In this document: piece after piece, positions 40,581 through 50,731 of the stretch
Numbering within the stretch: position 1 is the first letter of the stretch
Layout: every line of letters begins with the position of its first letter
DNA from: Exobasidium rhododendri
Lineage: Eukaryota; Basidiomycota; Exobasidiomycetes; Exobasidiales; Exobasidiaceae
Direction of reading: 5' to 3'
DNA length: 64,000 nt
NCBI GenBank assembly: GCA_026210745.1
Contig: CP110630.1
Coordinates: forward strand, 5,580,001 to 5,644,000
The notes under the pieces: generated by a model
What the model saw: the letters and a program-made list of their open reading frames with translations, nothing else
Told to the model about the DNA's origin: nothing
The model's database searches: none
Position numbers and translations under genes: made by a program

Positions 40581-43500
40581 CTAAGCGCTCATCTTTCCCA
40601 TCGCAGTAGCAATGCTGACGGCGACCCAGTCTGGACCGGGGGCGGGGGACGTGTTGGGATCGTCGCCTTTTTCTGGAGTCTTATTTCTCGCAATCAAAGA
40701 CTCTACTTCCAGCTTCCTCAACTCCACCTCCTTACGATCTCGAATAAAACGCAGAATGGCGACGAAATGACGCTTGCAGCTTTCTACACTTTGAATTCCA
40801 TCCCAGATCAGTCCACTACTAGCGTTCACCAGGCCAGCTCCGATCTGGTGATGCCCGGAGGAATAGCCTCCATTGGCCGCACCCGCACCCCCACTTTCCT
40901 CCAAACTCTGCTGCTGCTGTCGCTCTAGTGTCTCGATTCCATTGGCAATCAGCTCAACGAGTGAGTTGATGTACTTTGGTGCGACCGCTTCGACGCCTCG
41001 TTCAAAGTAGTACAAGTACTGGTCCAAAGCACTGCAGAAGATCTCAATCGTACTCCTCTCGTCGATGCACGAATTGGCAATCCTCAGCGCCTTCTGCAGG
41101 CATTCCAAGACTCTCTTTCCGTCTCGTAGCAAGACTGTACTTGCCTTTACGTCCGGTCTACCGTTCACCTCTGTTTGCCACCACAAATGGCTTGCCAGCA
41201 TGACCGCCTTTGCTTGATGTGGCTTCTTTAGCAGTTTAGCACCATGCAGAGCTGCTTTTGTGATCAAGGTGTCGTAATTGTCCGGTCCGAAACATCTTGA
41301 ATTAAAAAGCGTAGAGATGATCAGAGTGATGGCGTTGATCTGCTTCTTACTCTCTGAAATAGACTCCTCGTAGATGGTAAAGGACTGAACATAGAACTCA
41401 TACGACAGTTCCTCAAATTTCGTCTCGTCGGCTGACTGTGCGGCAAGCAAGAAAAGCTTCAGACATGTCTCAGACGACGACTCCGACAGATTGTACAACG
41501 TCGTAATGACCTGGTGGACGAACTTATAGAGCGTCATCATTTTCCGTTCCCAATCAGTCTCCAGCCTCTGTCTGACTTTGTATCTTCTTGCCAGCTTCAC
41601 ACTAGCCACGACAAGAGGCGGTAGAGTGAATTTGATGCGCTCACCGCCTTCGACAAAGTGTCGTCTTGCCGTTTGCAGTAGGCTGAACTGAGTCTCTAGA
41701 TCGTCCGATCGGAAGAGGTGCACAGCTCGCGCGATCCATCCCTGCTCTTCTGCCATCTCCTCGTAATCGTAGTAGAGCTGCTGAGGTGTCGCACCCCCTC
41801 TCCCTTGTGGTACCTGATGAGTTCTTCCCATGCCTCCACCGCCCCCAAACATTCCTCCTTGTTGCTGCTGCTGATTGTTGTAACGAGTGTCTTGATGATA
41901 AGCTGCGCCCATCAAATGCGAGGATGGTACCATGTCCTTCTGATCCTTCACCAGCGTCTTACACAGCTCCAATACACCATTTACGTCTTCGGGTGTCGAC
42001 ATGATCGTATCGTTCTTGAGCACACTCATGACTATTGCGTTTGCAATGTTCTTCCTCGTTGTATAGGGCTGAGCAGAAAGGAGAGCATTGTAGTTTGGCA
42101 AGGCGAGCAGGGTGAGGACGGTCAAGTAAGCGTTGATCGGCGAGATCAAGAGCGCGTTGAGGTTCGTGCTAGTCACAGATGAAAGGAGATCGGCACTCTG
42201 TTGGAAGGCATTCACTTTCTCACGAGCAAAGCCCAGAATTTGATCGACATACTCCAGCCGATCTGGATAGCAGCTGAGTGAAAGATTTGTCAAGGAGACG
42301 AGGAGAGCGGTGATGTCTTGAATGGACAGATCAGGCCGGGCTCGAATTAGCTGAACGACTTGAGCCCAAAAGACTTCAAACAGCTTCACTTCTTCAGGAA
42401 TACCTCTGAATTTCTTTGAGGAACCAGACTTGGCTTGTGCAACCGTTGTCGGCGGCGGTGTGGGAGGTGAAGAGGACGCGGAGGTGCCGTCTCCTGCTGC
42501 TGCTACTGCTGCTGCATCTGCCGTTGATGAACGATCATCCCCCGTCCCTCGTTCTGTTTGTGCTGCTGCGGACGGTACATCTTGCAGTGATTTCTGTTCC
42601 TGCCCCTCGTCAACCTTGGCAGAAAAGCCATCGGAGGTCATTTCTTGGCCCTGTCCGCCATCCTCTTCGTCTCCATCCACTGCCTCTGAGGTGGTATCCG
42701 TGATGTTCGTCTTACTCTGATCCGATTCCGATACCCACGCATTGCTATTACTATTACTGATGCTGGGACTGTCGGAAGAAGAAGCACCCCAGGCATTGTC
42801 CTCCATCCCTTCCGGCATGCCGATAAATTGAGATTCCGCCGTGGAATTATGCGTGGCAACATTGGGTGCAGCAGCGTCGTTGAGATCAACAGCAAAGCCA
42901 GAAGTCTCTACTGGAGGAGCTGACTTGTTGTTGTCCGTGCTTCTGCTGTTGTTGGCATAACCACTAAGACCGGAAGGTGTCTTGGGCTCCGCAATATCCT
43001 CCTGATTGTTCTTGTAATTGTTCCCATCTTCTTCCGCTGCCACTTCGTCCCAGACTGAACCAGGACCTTTGCTCTGACCCGTCAATCGCATGTCCCTCGT
43101 CTTTTCTGCTAGTCGGCGACCAGCTTCTTCCTCTTGGCGCCGAATCTCATCGGGACTGTCATTCTCTGCTTCTCGAGCTGCATAAGCGGCCAATCGATCG
43201 ATCAAAGCTATCACAATCTGCTTGATGTTCACCTTTGGATGTAACTGAGCGCAAGCAGATAAGAACGGTCCCAACGTACGAAGGTGGAAATCATCAGGAA
43301 AGACTTGAATGACCACCTCCATCAGATACTCCTGTGCAATGACATCTTTACAGTTCACTACTTGCTCCAAGATGCTTGGTAATATGATCCTTCGATACAT
43401 GTCCAGGTCCATTCCGTCCAATTGACTCAATCGAACCAGATTCGTTCCCACTAGGATTCTCAATTCTTTCCTTTCCATTTCTCTCTTTTCACGGTCTCGC

Positions 43501-44078
43501 GAGTGACCCTGATGCTGTAGCCTGACCCATAATTTGTTCATTTCGATGAAGTTGGTGAGAACAAATCCGATGCTGTCTTGTAAGTTACCACCAGGTCCCA
43601 TATCCTGACCTATAGGCAAGTAATCTCTTGTTGCACCGCTTAGGTAGTGTCTCAAGAACAAGCCTCGAGTTGGGTGTTGGACGCCTCTACTCATTTCCAT
43701 GACATCCTTCATGATTTCCTTGATGGGTGCTTCCGAAATAGACATGTACACTGATCCTACAGTGATCATAAGGTACAGTCTTGGTACGATGTTCCCACAG
43801 TACTGGACTAGTTCATATAGGTCTGCTAGATGATGCTTGCCAGTCGTGTGGGCGTCATACAGGTAGATAGAAAGGTGTCTTAAAGCATCAAAGACGGCCA
43901 TGTATAGCTTGTAGTAATTCTTGGGAGACAAGGAAGAGGTCCGTAGTTCAGATAACATAGTCGAAGCCGACTTGAGGGCGTCCATCAGCATTTCCGAGTC
44001 CAAGCATCTTTTCATCTGTACTTGCTGGACCTTGACCACATTGAGAGCCTCATTGAGGGCTTTCAAAGAGTCGTCCAT
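40581..44078 (-). CDS. VPS35: Retromer subunit VPS35
   Basis: Cargo-binding core of retromer, endosome-to-Golgi retrieval. Single exon, 1165 residues from the ATG at 44078 (MDDSLKALNEALNVVKVQQV, QMKRCLD), which matches the usual VPS35 start. A CACCTACAG acceptor lies right before this ATG, so a 5'UTR intron is likely and the open frame further upstream is leader. Conserved: LYELVQYCGNIVPRLYLMIT, VGSVYMS, EIMKDVMEMSRGVQHPTRGL, FLRHYLS (PRLYL motif binds Vps26), and in the C-terminal solenoid AVHLFRSDDLETQFSLLQTA, RFTLPPLVVASVKLARRY, AITLIISTLFNSRCFG, GKRVLECLQKALRIANSCI. The protein is about 350 residues longer than yeast or human VPS35 mainly because of a Ser/Asp-rich insert at residues about 305-550, plus a Gln/Gly-rich insert near 715-755. 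Confidence 0.95.
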   Translation of the reverse strand: MDDSLKALNEALNVVKVQQVQMKRCLDSEMLMDALKSASTMLSELRTSSLSPKNYYKLYMAVFDALRHLSIYLYDAHTTGKHHLADLYELVQYCGNIVPRLYLMITVGSVYMSISEAPIKEIMKDVMEMSRGVQHPTRGLFLRHYLSGATRDYLPIGQDMGPGGNLQDSIGFVLTNFIEMNKLWVRLQHQGHSRDREKREMERKELRILVGTNLVRLSQLDGMDLDMYRRIILPSILEQVVNCKDVIAQEYLMEVVIQVFPDDFHLRTLGPFLSACAQLHPKVNIKQIVIALIDRLAAYAAREAENDSPDEIRRQEEEAGRRLAEKTRDMRLTGQSKGPGSVWDEVAAEEDGNNYKNNQEDIAEPKTPSGLSGYANNSRSTDNNKSAPPVETSGFAVDLNDAAAPNVATHNSTAESQFIGMPEGMEDNAWGASSSDSPSISNSNSNAWVSESDQSKTNITDTTSEAVDGDEEDGGQGQEMTSDGFSAKVDEGQEQKSLQDVPSAAAQTERGTGDDRSSTADAAAVAAAGDGTSASSSPPTPPPTTVAQAKSGSSKKFRGIPEEVKLFEVFWAQVVQLIRARPDLSIQDITALLVSLTNLSLSCYPDRLEYVDQILGFAREKVNAFQQSADLLSSVTSTNLNALLISPINAYLTVLTLLALPNYNALLSAQPYTTRKNIANAIVMSVLKNDTIMSTPEDVNGVLELCKTLVKDQKDMVPSSHLMGAAYHQDTRYNNQQQQQGGMFGGGGGMGRTHQVPQGRGGATPQQLYYDYEEMAEEQGWIARAVHLFRSDDLETQFSLLQTARRHFVEGGERIKFTLPPLVVASVKLARRYKVRQRLETDWERKMMTLYKFVHQVITTLYNLSESSSETCLKLFLLAAQSADETKFEELSYEFYVQSFTIYEESISESKKQINAITLIISTLFNSRCFGPDNYDTLITKAALHGAKLLKKPHQAKAVMLASHLWWQTEVNGRPDVKASTVLLRDGKRVLECLQKALRIANSCIDERSTIEIFCSALDQYLYYFERGVEAVAPKYINSLVELIANGIETLERQQQQSLEESGGAGAANGGYSSGHHQIGAGLVNASSGLIWDGIQSVESCKRHFVAILRFIRDRKEVELRKLEVESLIARNKTPEKGDDPNTSPAPGPDWVAVSIATAMGKMSA

Positions 44079-45122
44079 GTCTGTAGGTGAGATGATCTCT
44101 GGCTCAATATCTGTGTAGTAGTCGGCTGCCGTGCTTTTTGGTCCCTCTTCAATGCGAGCTGCTCGACCCCTATACTTTCCGAGAGTGGGTGCGTTTGTGC
44201 CCTTGTGGTCCTCTTGCTCTACAGAATTGAAGTCGTTTCGCACTGAGACTGGGAATTGAGTGATGGCTGCAGTGCGGAATCGAGCTGGTCGTTGAGTATT
44301 TGCAGGATATATCTTGGCTTGAGCCCGCAGTGAGAGGGCCGACAGGGTACTCTCTGCGCCGAAGGGGGGGTGAGGCTCAATTGAAGGAGCGAGCTGACAC
44401 TTTGACTAGGCTCGCTGGTGTCTGGCTTTACGGCAGCTCTAAGGTGGAGATCTTGTCGCAAGGACAACAGGCGACGTATAGTCAGGGACGTCCAATATAT
44501 CTGCTTCAGAGGAGCAGAGGTGGAGAGGGTGAAGCGAGAGATTGTCAGTGACGGGGTCCAGATGCGACTAAGATGCTCTCTATTAAAGACGATCAAGGAA
44601 ACGCGCGCTGTGTGTGTGACTTTAAGTATACACTTCCCCTTCTGGCCGGCCACACTCTCGCGCTCAGGCCACACAATAGATCATGCTAGTTCCAACACGA
44701 CGATGCTCTCCTTGCGCATCGCGAGGCACAACGTGTGCCGATGAGACTCAGCCGATAGAAGCAATCTGTCACACAAGTATGGTCCATTGGAGTTGGAGTT
44801 GGAGCTTCGAATTGCACCCCAGATGGACGGGGGAGTGGGGACGAGACAATGTGGAAAAGGGTGAATGCGCAAAGGAGTGCAGAGACGTATGTAGCAGACA
44901 TGAGACACGAGAAGGGGCAGAAGAGGTAGAATTGTCAAGAAAAGAAAGACAAGGAAAGGGAAGAGGAGGAAGTCAAGGCGAGAGCTACTCGATACAATTG
45001 GTGGAGGCGCTTAGAGGGCAAAGAAGGCCGGTCGTCGAAGCGGGAGGATGATCGACGAGGAGTAAAGTCAAGAAGAATGGGAAAGATCGAAGACACCACT
45101 GCGATGACGTGCGACCAAAGCT
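44079..45122. other. Intergenic: VPS35 leader/promoter and CDC24 3' side
   Basis: 1.04 kb between two minus-strand genes. The open frame joined to VPS35 continues to about 44243 but without ATG. A likely leader intron ends at about 44081. From 44680 to 45120 the plus strand is g/a-rich and carries a 122-codon ATG frame (44683-45051) whose Arg/Gly/Glu-rich content looks like chance. No domain, repeat or RNA gene is seen. Confidence 0.4.
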
Positions 45123-48100
45123 TTACTGGACGACCAAATTGACGTCTGTGCCCAAGTTTCGGCTCATTTCAAAGGCCATTTGCACATCCTCATCATCGTG
45201 CATGAGAATCTTGTCTCCATCTTCATCGATGTATCGAATGCGAAGGCTCTCCAGAGCATCCCGTCTCCCACTGACGAGACGAATCTTCTTGCTGACCTTT
45301 TCTGTCAAGTCAAGAAGAGAAATGCTGGAAAGGACGACGACGACGAGCTTGTCATCGCCGTGGTGTATGACCAACTTGACGGCGTTGGATTGATGCTGTG
45401 ACGGCTGCTGTGGAGGCAAGGCGTGGTTTGTGTTGGATCGTGCTGTTCCTTGACCGGGATGATGGCCATATATATTGTTGAGCTGTGTGACGCCACCTGA
45501 GCTTCCACCGCTCAGTGTCAAAGGTGAGCTTGCCGCAGTGGAACCCGGTCTTGAATGGGATGACCGATTCGAATCTGATGTTGAAACACTGGATGAACTG
45601 AATCGCTTTTCATTGCTACCACTACCTCGTCGCTCCCGCTCGTGACGATGTTGTGACGATGACTTGGCAGTATTTTGCTGTGTTGAATGCTGCTGTTGTG
45701 GTGACTGGTGCTGGGAATGTGGTTGGAAATGCTGCTGCTGCTGCTGATGATGATCCGTCGAAGAGTAGGGCCCGTTGGTGTAGACACCCATTTGATGAGT
45801 CGGTCTTGGAAGCGGTGGTGGAAGCGACGATGCGACACCAGCATACGCAGATGGATTGCTATTCGATCGACTGCGACTGTACTGCTGCTGCGACAAAAGA
45901 GACTCTTGTGACGTTCCTCGCAAAGACGTAGACTCCAACCCGGAGCGTAGATTGGCCAAATTCTGATTTTCTACCCTTTCGCCGGGAGAGTCATAGTCGG
46001 AAAGGGCTATATCGCCAGAGCCACTAGCTTTCCTCATCGATGGTCTCTGATTGCTAGTCTGTCTCAATTGCTTACTGCTGGAGGCCTTTCGTAATTGATG
46101 TGGCTGGCCTTGACCTGAGGGATGGTGTAGCGGCAAGTGAACTTCGCTGGAAGAGTTCGTCGATCCGTTCCTAGGCATCGGTGGATGAATGACGGGTGAA
46201 CCAGTTTTCCATTGTGACATGGTGTGAGAGTCCTGATCTTCCGTTCGAGCGCGCGGCTTCGAGACTTCGGTGGAATAAGAGAGCTGCTTTTCTCTCTGTT
46301 CGGCCGGGTGGGAGTATCTACCTCCTACCGGGGTACCTCTGCCAGACGACATGCCGCTTTCGAATCCATCCCTCATACCCTCTACGTGGTCCTCATCGAA
46401 GTATCGGTGACCCATTTGACTGTCAGCTCTGGTAAAGGGATAAGCAGGTATCGACTCCGTCAAGGGAGTCTGCGGAAACATGGACATTTGTTGATTACCG
46501 CTCGTACTTCTCCTACCGTTTGCACCGGCTCCCGCCATATTGAACGTTCCCGGTGAGATTCCACCGGCTTGATTGTTCTGAGCGGCAATGTGCTGCTTCT
46601 TCAGGGTCACGTCTTCGATCAGCTTGGTGATTGCGGCCTGCCATTGCTTCAATTGCTCTTCGTTTTTGCAACGAAGGCTAAAAAATTCTTGACCCGGGTC
46701 ACACTGCCAATGGACTTGCAGAGCATACTGAGTAGCCACACCGCCGCCCAAGATTGCATTCGCCTTGCCAACGGCATTCGCACCAGTCACATTGTTGATA
46801 AATATCCTTCCTTTCAACTGCAAAGGCGTCTTTGCTTTCTTACTTGTTGCAGCAGCAAGACCTTGCGACTTTTGCTTCAACAGGGAGTTGTTCTTGGAAT
46901 TCTTCTTTGGCTGGATCGGAAGAACCTCCTTGCAACAAAGGATGATCTTCTCAAAGAGGTATACATGGTACTCTCGCTCCGTGTCACTCTTCGAGACCAT
47001 AAAGACGTCGGAGAGCAGCAAAGGACCAAACGTTTGGATGCTGTGACCTTTCCATTCTCCTACTCGACTTTCCAAATCTCGGACTACTTGGATGTTCTCC
47101 TGCAGTCTTCTCGTTTCGTTGACTTTATCGGTGATCCTTCGAATGACTTGCAGGCCATCCACCAATTCCTGGTAGAAGGGGGCGTCCTTGGCCGTCTTTT
47201 TCAGCAGTTGTTCAAGCAGCAAGGGGTACTTGCAAATTCTCTGCACAGGCTTGATGAGAAACGTAGGCAACTCATACGATGGATCCAGATAGCAACCCTC
47301 CGCTGCAGGTTGTCCACGTAGTCGCTACGCAGACGAGAAGAGGGAGAGGAGTGAATAGGAAGAGAGTAAGCAACCTCACACGCTATCACAAACCAAGTCT
47401 TTTCGCTACGACGACTCACCATGATGTTGTGCGCTTCGGCGTTGATGATATCCAGCGCTTGAGCGTAGTTGGCACAAAACGGCTCGTAGACAGCAAAGTC
47501 ACTCTCCATCGTCTGAAAGACATGACCAAAGTGCTGATCGTCCGCAGGCCTTCTCACGTTCTCCTCTACGCATATGAGAAACCTTCTTTGGACGTCGACA
47601 AGGGTGTTGAGATTGCCGAACAGATTATGGATCGTGTCCGGTGGTAAGATGTCCATCTGTGCCAACGCACGAGCGTAGTTCTGCATCACCTCCAAGTCTT
47701 GAACGTACTTGCGCTCCGTGTCCAGCAACTCCCTCACAATCCAAGCTCGATCGTCCGATGGCTTTTCCAGCTCTTCAGTCCCGGCACTTGTAGGCGCTTC
47801 TGTCAGCAGTCCTCTGTTCTCAAACACATCTAGCAATTTACTGATGGTACGAATGACCTTGACGAAACCGTTCGTGTCGTTCAGATACAATTGCGAGACG
47901 GTAAAGATATCGTCGGAGTCCCATGCTAATTCGTGATTGAGAGCAATGATGAACTTTGCAACTTGCTTTTTGCATTCGTTAGCATTGCTTCGATTGGCAT
48001 CCGGATTGATCACCAGCTCGTTGCGAGGCTTCAGATTGTTGAACAGCCAGCAGAGTGGTGCGCCCAGACGAAAGCATTGCCAAAGCTGCGTGACTGGATC

Positions 48101-48613
48101 TGATGCATTTATTCTTGGTCTACTGTTCGCAGGGCTGCTTAGACCATTCGGTGAAGGAAGCGCTGAAGAGAATCCGCCCACTGCCTCCTCCCCACCTTGC
48201 GAAAGAAACGCCTCCCCGAATCCAGGTACACACCACAATCGATCTCGAAGCGTCAAACAAGCTTGATATAGACTTGATCCCGCCACTGCCGGCTTGTTTC
48301 CGATTGTATTCGCGGCCAGTGGTGCACCTAACATCAAGGCCGCACCTCCTGGACCCATTCCACTAGCGGGTATAAGACTGGACCCAATCCCTCCATCGTT
48401 TGCATTCTTCAACGACGCACTCGTGTAAGACGACGATCCTCCTGCTCCGGCGCCGCTGCCCCATTGCTGATGCATAGCTGTACTCGCCGGTGTGAGGGTG
48501 TATGAAGGTTGAATGAGTGTTTGGCTACTGTTGTGATCTGTGAAGGGGGCGTTGGATGATGTTGACATTTGCTTGCGTCCAGGTCGAAATGAAGAAGCAG
48601 TCGATACAGCCAT
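45123..48613 (-). CDS. CDC24: Rho-type GTPase exchange factor CDC24
   Basis: Guanine-nucleotide exchange factor for Cdc42, central to budding and polar growth, acting at the cortex. Exons 48613-47420 and 47324-45123 give 1131 residues. Order of parts: Ser-rich N-terminus; Cdc24-type calponin-like region (VTQLWQCFRLGAPLCWLFNN, KQVAKFIIALNHELAW); DH domain from about residue 285 (RAWIVRELLDTERKYVQDLE, then across the intron SYELPTFLIKPVQRICKYPL, LLEQLLK); PH domain about 480-640 (LLLSDVFMVSK, YHVYLFEKIILCCKEV); a long disordered Gln/Ser/His-rich linker; and a C-terminal PB1 domain (LVVVVLSSISLLDLTEKVSK, IRYIDEDGDKILMHDDEDVQ) that binds the scaffold Bem1. The intron is GT-AG (47419-47325, TAG acceptor). 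The start at 48613 (MAVSTASSFRPGRK) is the first ATG in frame. Confidence 0.95.
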
Positions 48614-50428
48614 GCTGCTGTGATCCTTTGTTGGAGGTGAAAGTTGGTAAGGAAAGATGTTGGGACAGTCTATCGCTGCCACTCTCTTTGAACCACCTTT
48701 AGCGAAGGAGTCTGAGAGGGTAGGCCTGTTTGTTGGCTGATGTGTATCAGTTTCGCAAAGAAAAGCTGTAAGCCTAGATTGATGCGTAGAGCGACCTGCT
48801 CGGTGTAAACGTCTTGCTTCTACTGCAGATATGAATCACTTTAGTCGTGTTTGAGGTCTCCACTGCATTCGATGGTACCCAGTGAGCGAATAAAATTGCG
48901 TTGTGACAAGGTTGAGAAATGAGAAAGGGGGGGGGGCGCAAGCGGCCGATGAGGACGGTGTAACGGGATTGGGCAAGAAAGGGCAAACGCAATACCTTAA
49001 GATAGAGGGCGCTGCGAACGAACAATGTGACCGTCCGAGACAAAGGCGTAATTCTGTGCGAGACTGAAGAGTGGAGAAGGACGATCTGATTACAGTCGTC
49101 TTCTTCAGCCCAAGGCGAGAGCGCTTTGTGTGGGTCGTGAACGCGCAAGGGAGTGTCGATGGCGAACGAGTGTGTAGTGTGTGTCTGTCTTGTAATTGAG
49201 CCGGTTCTTGGGAATGGCAATAAAGGCAGGGAAATCTCTATTCGTCAACAAAGGTCCCTGCTCGATGAAATTGGAGAGAAAAGGGATGTTGAGGAGGGGT
49301 GGGTACAAGAGCAGTGTGTTGTAATTTCCGGTTGTATCTCCTTGACGTGACGGGAGGGGGTCTCTCTCTCTCGCTGCGTTTTGAAATATTAGTGGGTCCA
49401 CTATAATTCGGGTCGAGCTATCGTTGTTTTGATGGTGACTTAGTATATTGACTGGACAGCCCGAGAAGAATGACGGTTGGTAATTAGGTTTCGAAATGGC
49501 GATCTGGCTTGCAACATAAAAGTGAAAGCCAGGGGATGGGGAACGAAACAGCGCAGCGGCAACGCAGAGCAGAGCAGCCTCTTCTCGATTCAGGTTAGCA
49601 GGCTTCAGATATTCCCTTAGGGGACCTATCAATTTGGGTTGCAGGCCGTTTTTTAGAGTCCTTTTTGGCAAACAGGCTAGGCAATTTACCGGAAATACAA
49701 GACTTTATCCTTCTCGTTTCGACTTTTAAATATAAATCTACTCCTGGACACGCGAGACGAATACAAGTGCAGTAGAAGACGCTCTTTCTATCGGTCTGAA
49801 AGAAGAGAAAATGAAATGAAAAAAGTAGGGTGTGATCTAAGTCCCTTTTGCGTCACTGCTATTTTGCCTGGATCGACCTTTCGCCTTGAGTGTTTATAGC
49901 GCTTCGATTTCCGGTAGACTCTCGCTCACTTCGAAGATTCCCGTGCTTGCAAACACACTGATTACTAGAAGCCCAGGGTGCGTGAGTAGTCAGGCCGTTG
50001 TTACCAAAGCAAATTTGCCCGCCAGAATTACGATTAGATTATCAGAGATGGGGAGATTCTCGGGTGTGAAGGACAAAGAGATTACTCAAAGCAGGCGACG
50101 ATTTACTTACCGTCAGGGAAAGTAGATTTGGAGAGGGCTTCCCAGTGAAGGACTGCGAGGGAGTCCACACCTCTTCCCACATAGGTCACTCGAGTCTGAG
50201 ATGAACTTTAAGCGTCACAAACCCTGCCGCAGAGGGGATGAGACGAGTATATCCAGTGCAGAGGTAAATGATGGAAGCTGTTGTGATCTCATCTCGTTCC
50301 TGGTCAGAGGAGACGGAGAGTCGCAATGTGTCGGAGCAATAAAGGTGTATCCGACTAATCTAGCATAGTCTTAATTTATCCCCCTCCCTCTTTCTCTCGA
50401 GATGTCAAGTCTACATAGTTTTAAGAGA
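48614..50428. other. Long divergent intergenic region between CDC24 and PDI
   Basis: About 1.8 kb (2.1 kb to the PDI start) with no convincing gene. The longest frame (minus strand, 49671-49105) has no ATG. Short ga/ct microsatellites and a g-run near 48928 are present. The CDC24 promoter and leader should occupy the left part. AT-rich blocks near 49720-49740 and 50350-50380 are possible promoter parts. No tRNA-like cloverleaf with a TTC-arm was recognised. Confidence 0.4.
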
Positions 50429-50450
50429 GGGGTGGGGGGGGGGGGGGGGG
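50429..50450. repeat. Poly-G tract upstream of PDI
   Basis: A run of G with a single T near its start (four G, T, then about seventeen G), about 280 bases before the PDI start codon. Such a run can form G-quadruplex DNA and excludes nucleosomes; it is also prone to length error in sequencing. Confidence 0.9.
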
Positions 50451-50483
50451 CGTGCATTCCAGGCGCAAGAGCTATTCCTGGGC

Positions 50484-50491
50484 TGACGTGG
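50484..50491 (+). promoter_or_regulatory. UPRE-like octamer TGACGTGG (forward)
   Basis: Matches the core of the unfolded-protein-response element bound by Hac1/XBP1-type bZIP factors (TGACGTG followed by G or A). It lies about 241 bases before the start of the PDI gene, a classical UPR target, and has an exact inverted copy 45 bases downstream. The role is inferred from motif and target gene. Confidence 0.6.
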
Positions 50492-50535
50492 AGCCCGATA
50501 CTAATCAAGTCACGTATCTTCATAGAGGCCTCTTG

Positions 50536-50543
50536 CCACGTCA
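50536..50543 (-). promoter_or_regulatory. UPRE-like octamer TGACGTGG (reverse)
   Basis: Reads CCACGTCA on the plus strand, the exact reverse complement of the octamer at 50484. It lies about 190 bases upstream of the PDI start. Two identical octamers facing each other within 60 bases are unlikely to be chance in this 2 kb region. Confidence 0.6.
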
Positions 50544-50731
50544 GTTTTGAAGGAATGCATGAGGAAAAAGCTTAAAGCCGGGCATCATACCTTGGCCAGG
50601 AGGTTCTAAATTTGCCAGTCTTTGTTTGTACTAGGACTTTAGATCTCTCTCCCCAATCGTTCCTACATACTGCCACCACACTCAATTAGTGAAGAAGGAT
50701 CTCTCTCTACTTTGCGACGCTCTATTTCAGT

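Noticed and set aside
44079-44243. N-terminal extension of VPS35
   Set aside because: The extension lacks an ATG, and an acceptor CCTACAG lies directly before the ATG at 44078, which gives the normal VPS35 start.
44683-45051. 122-codon ATG frame on the plus strand
   Set aside because: Arg/Gly/Glu-rich content reflects g/a-rich DNA on the 3' side of CDC24; no similarity or splice support.
49105-49671. 188-codon open frame on the minus strand between CDC24 and PDI
   Set aside because: It starts at TTG and has no internal ATG, no recognisable domain and no supporting splice sites; it lies in the CDC24 upstream region.
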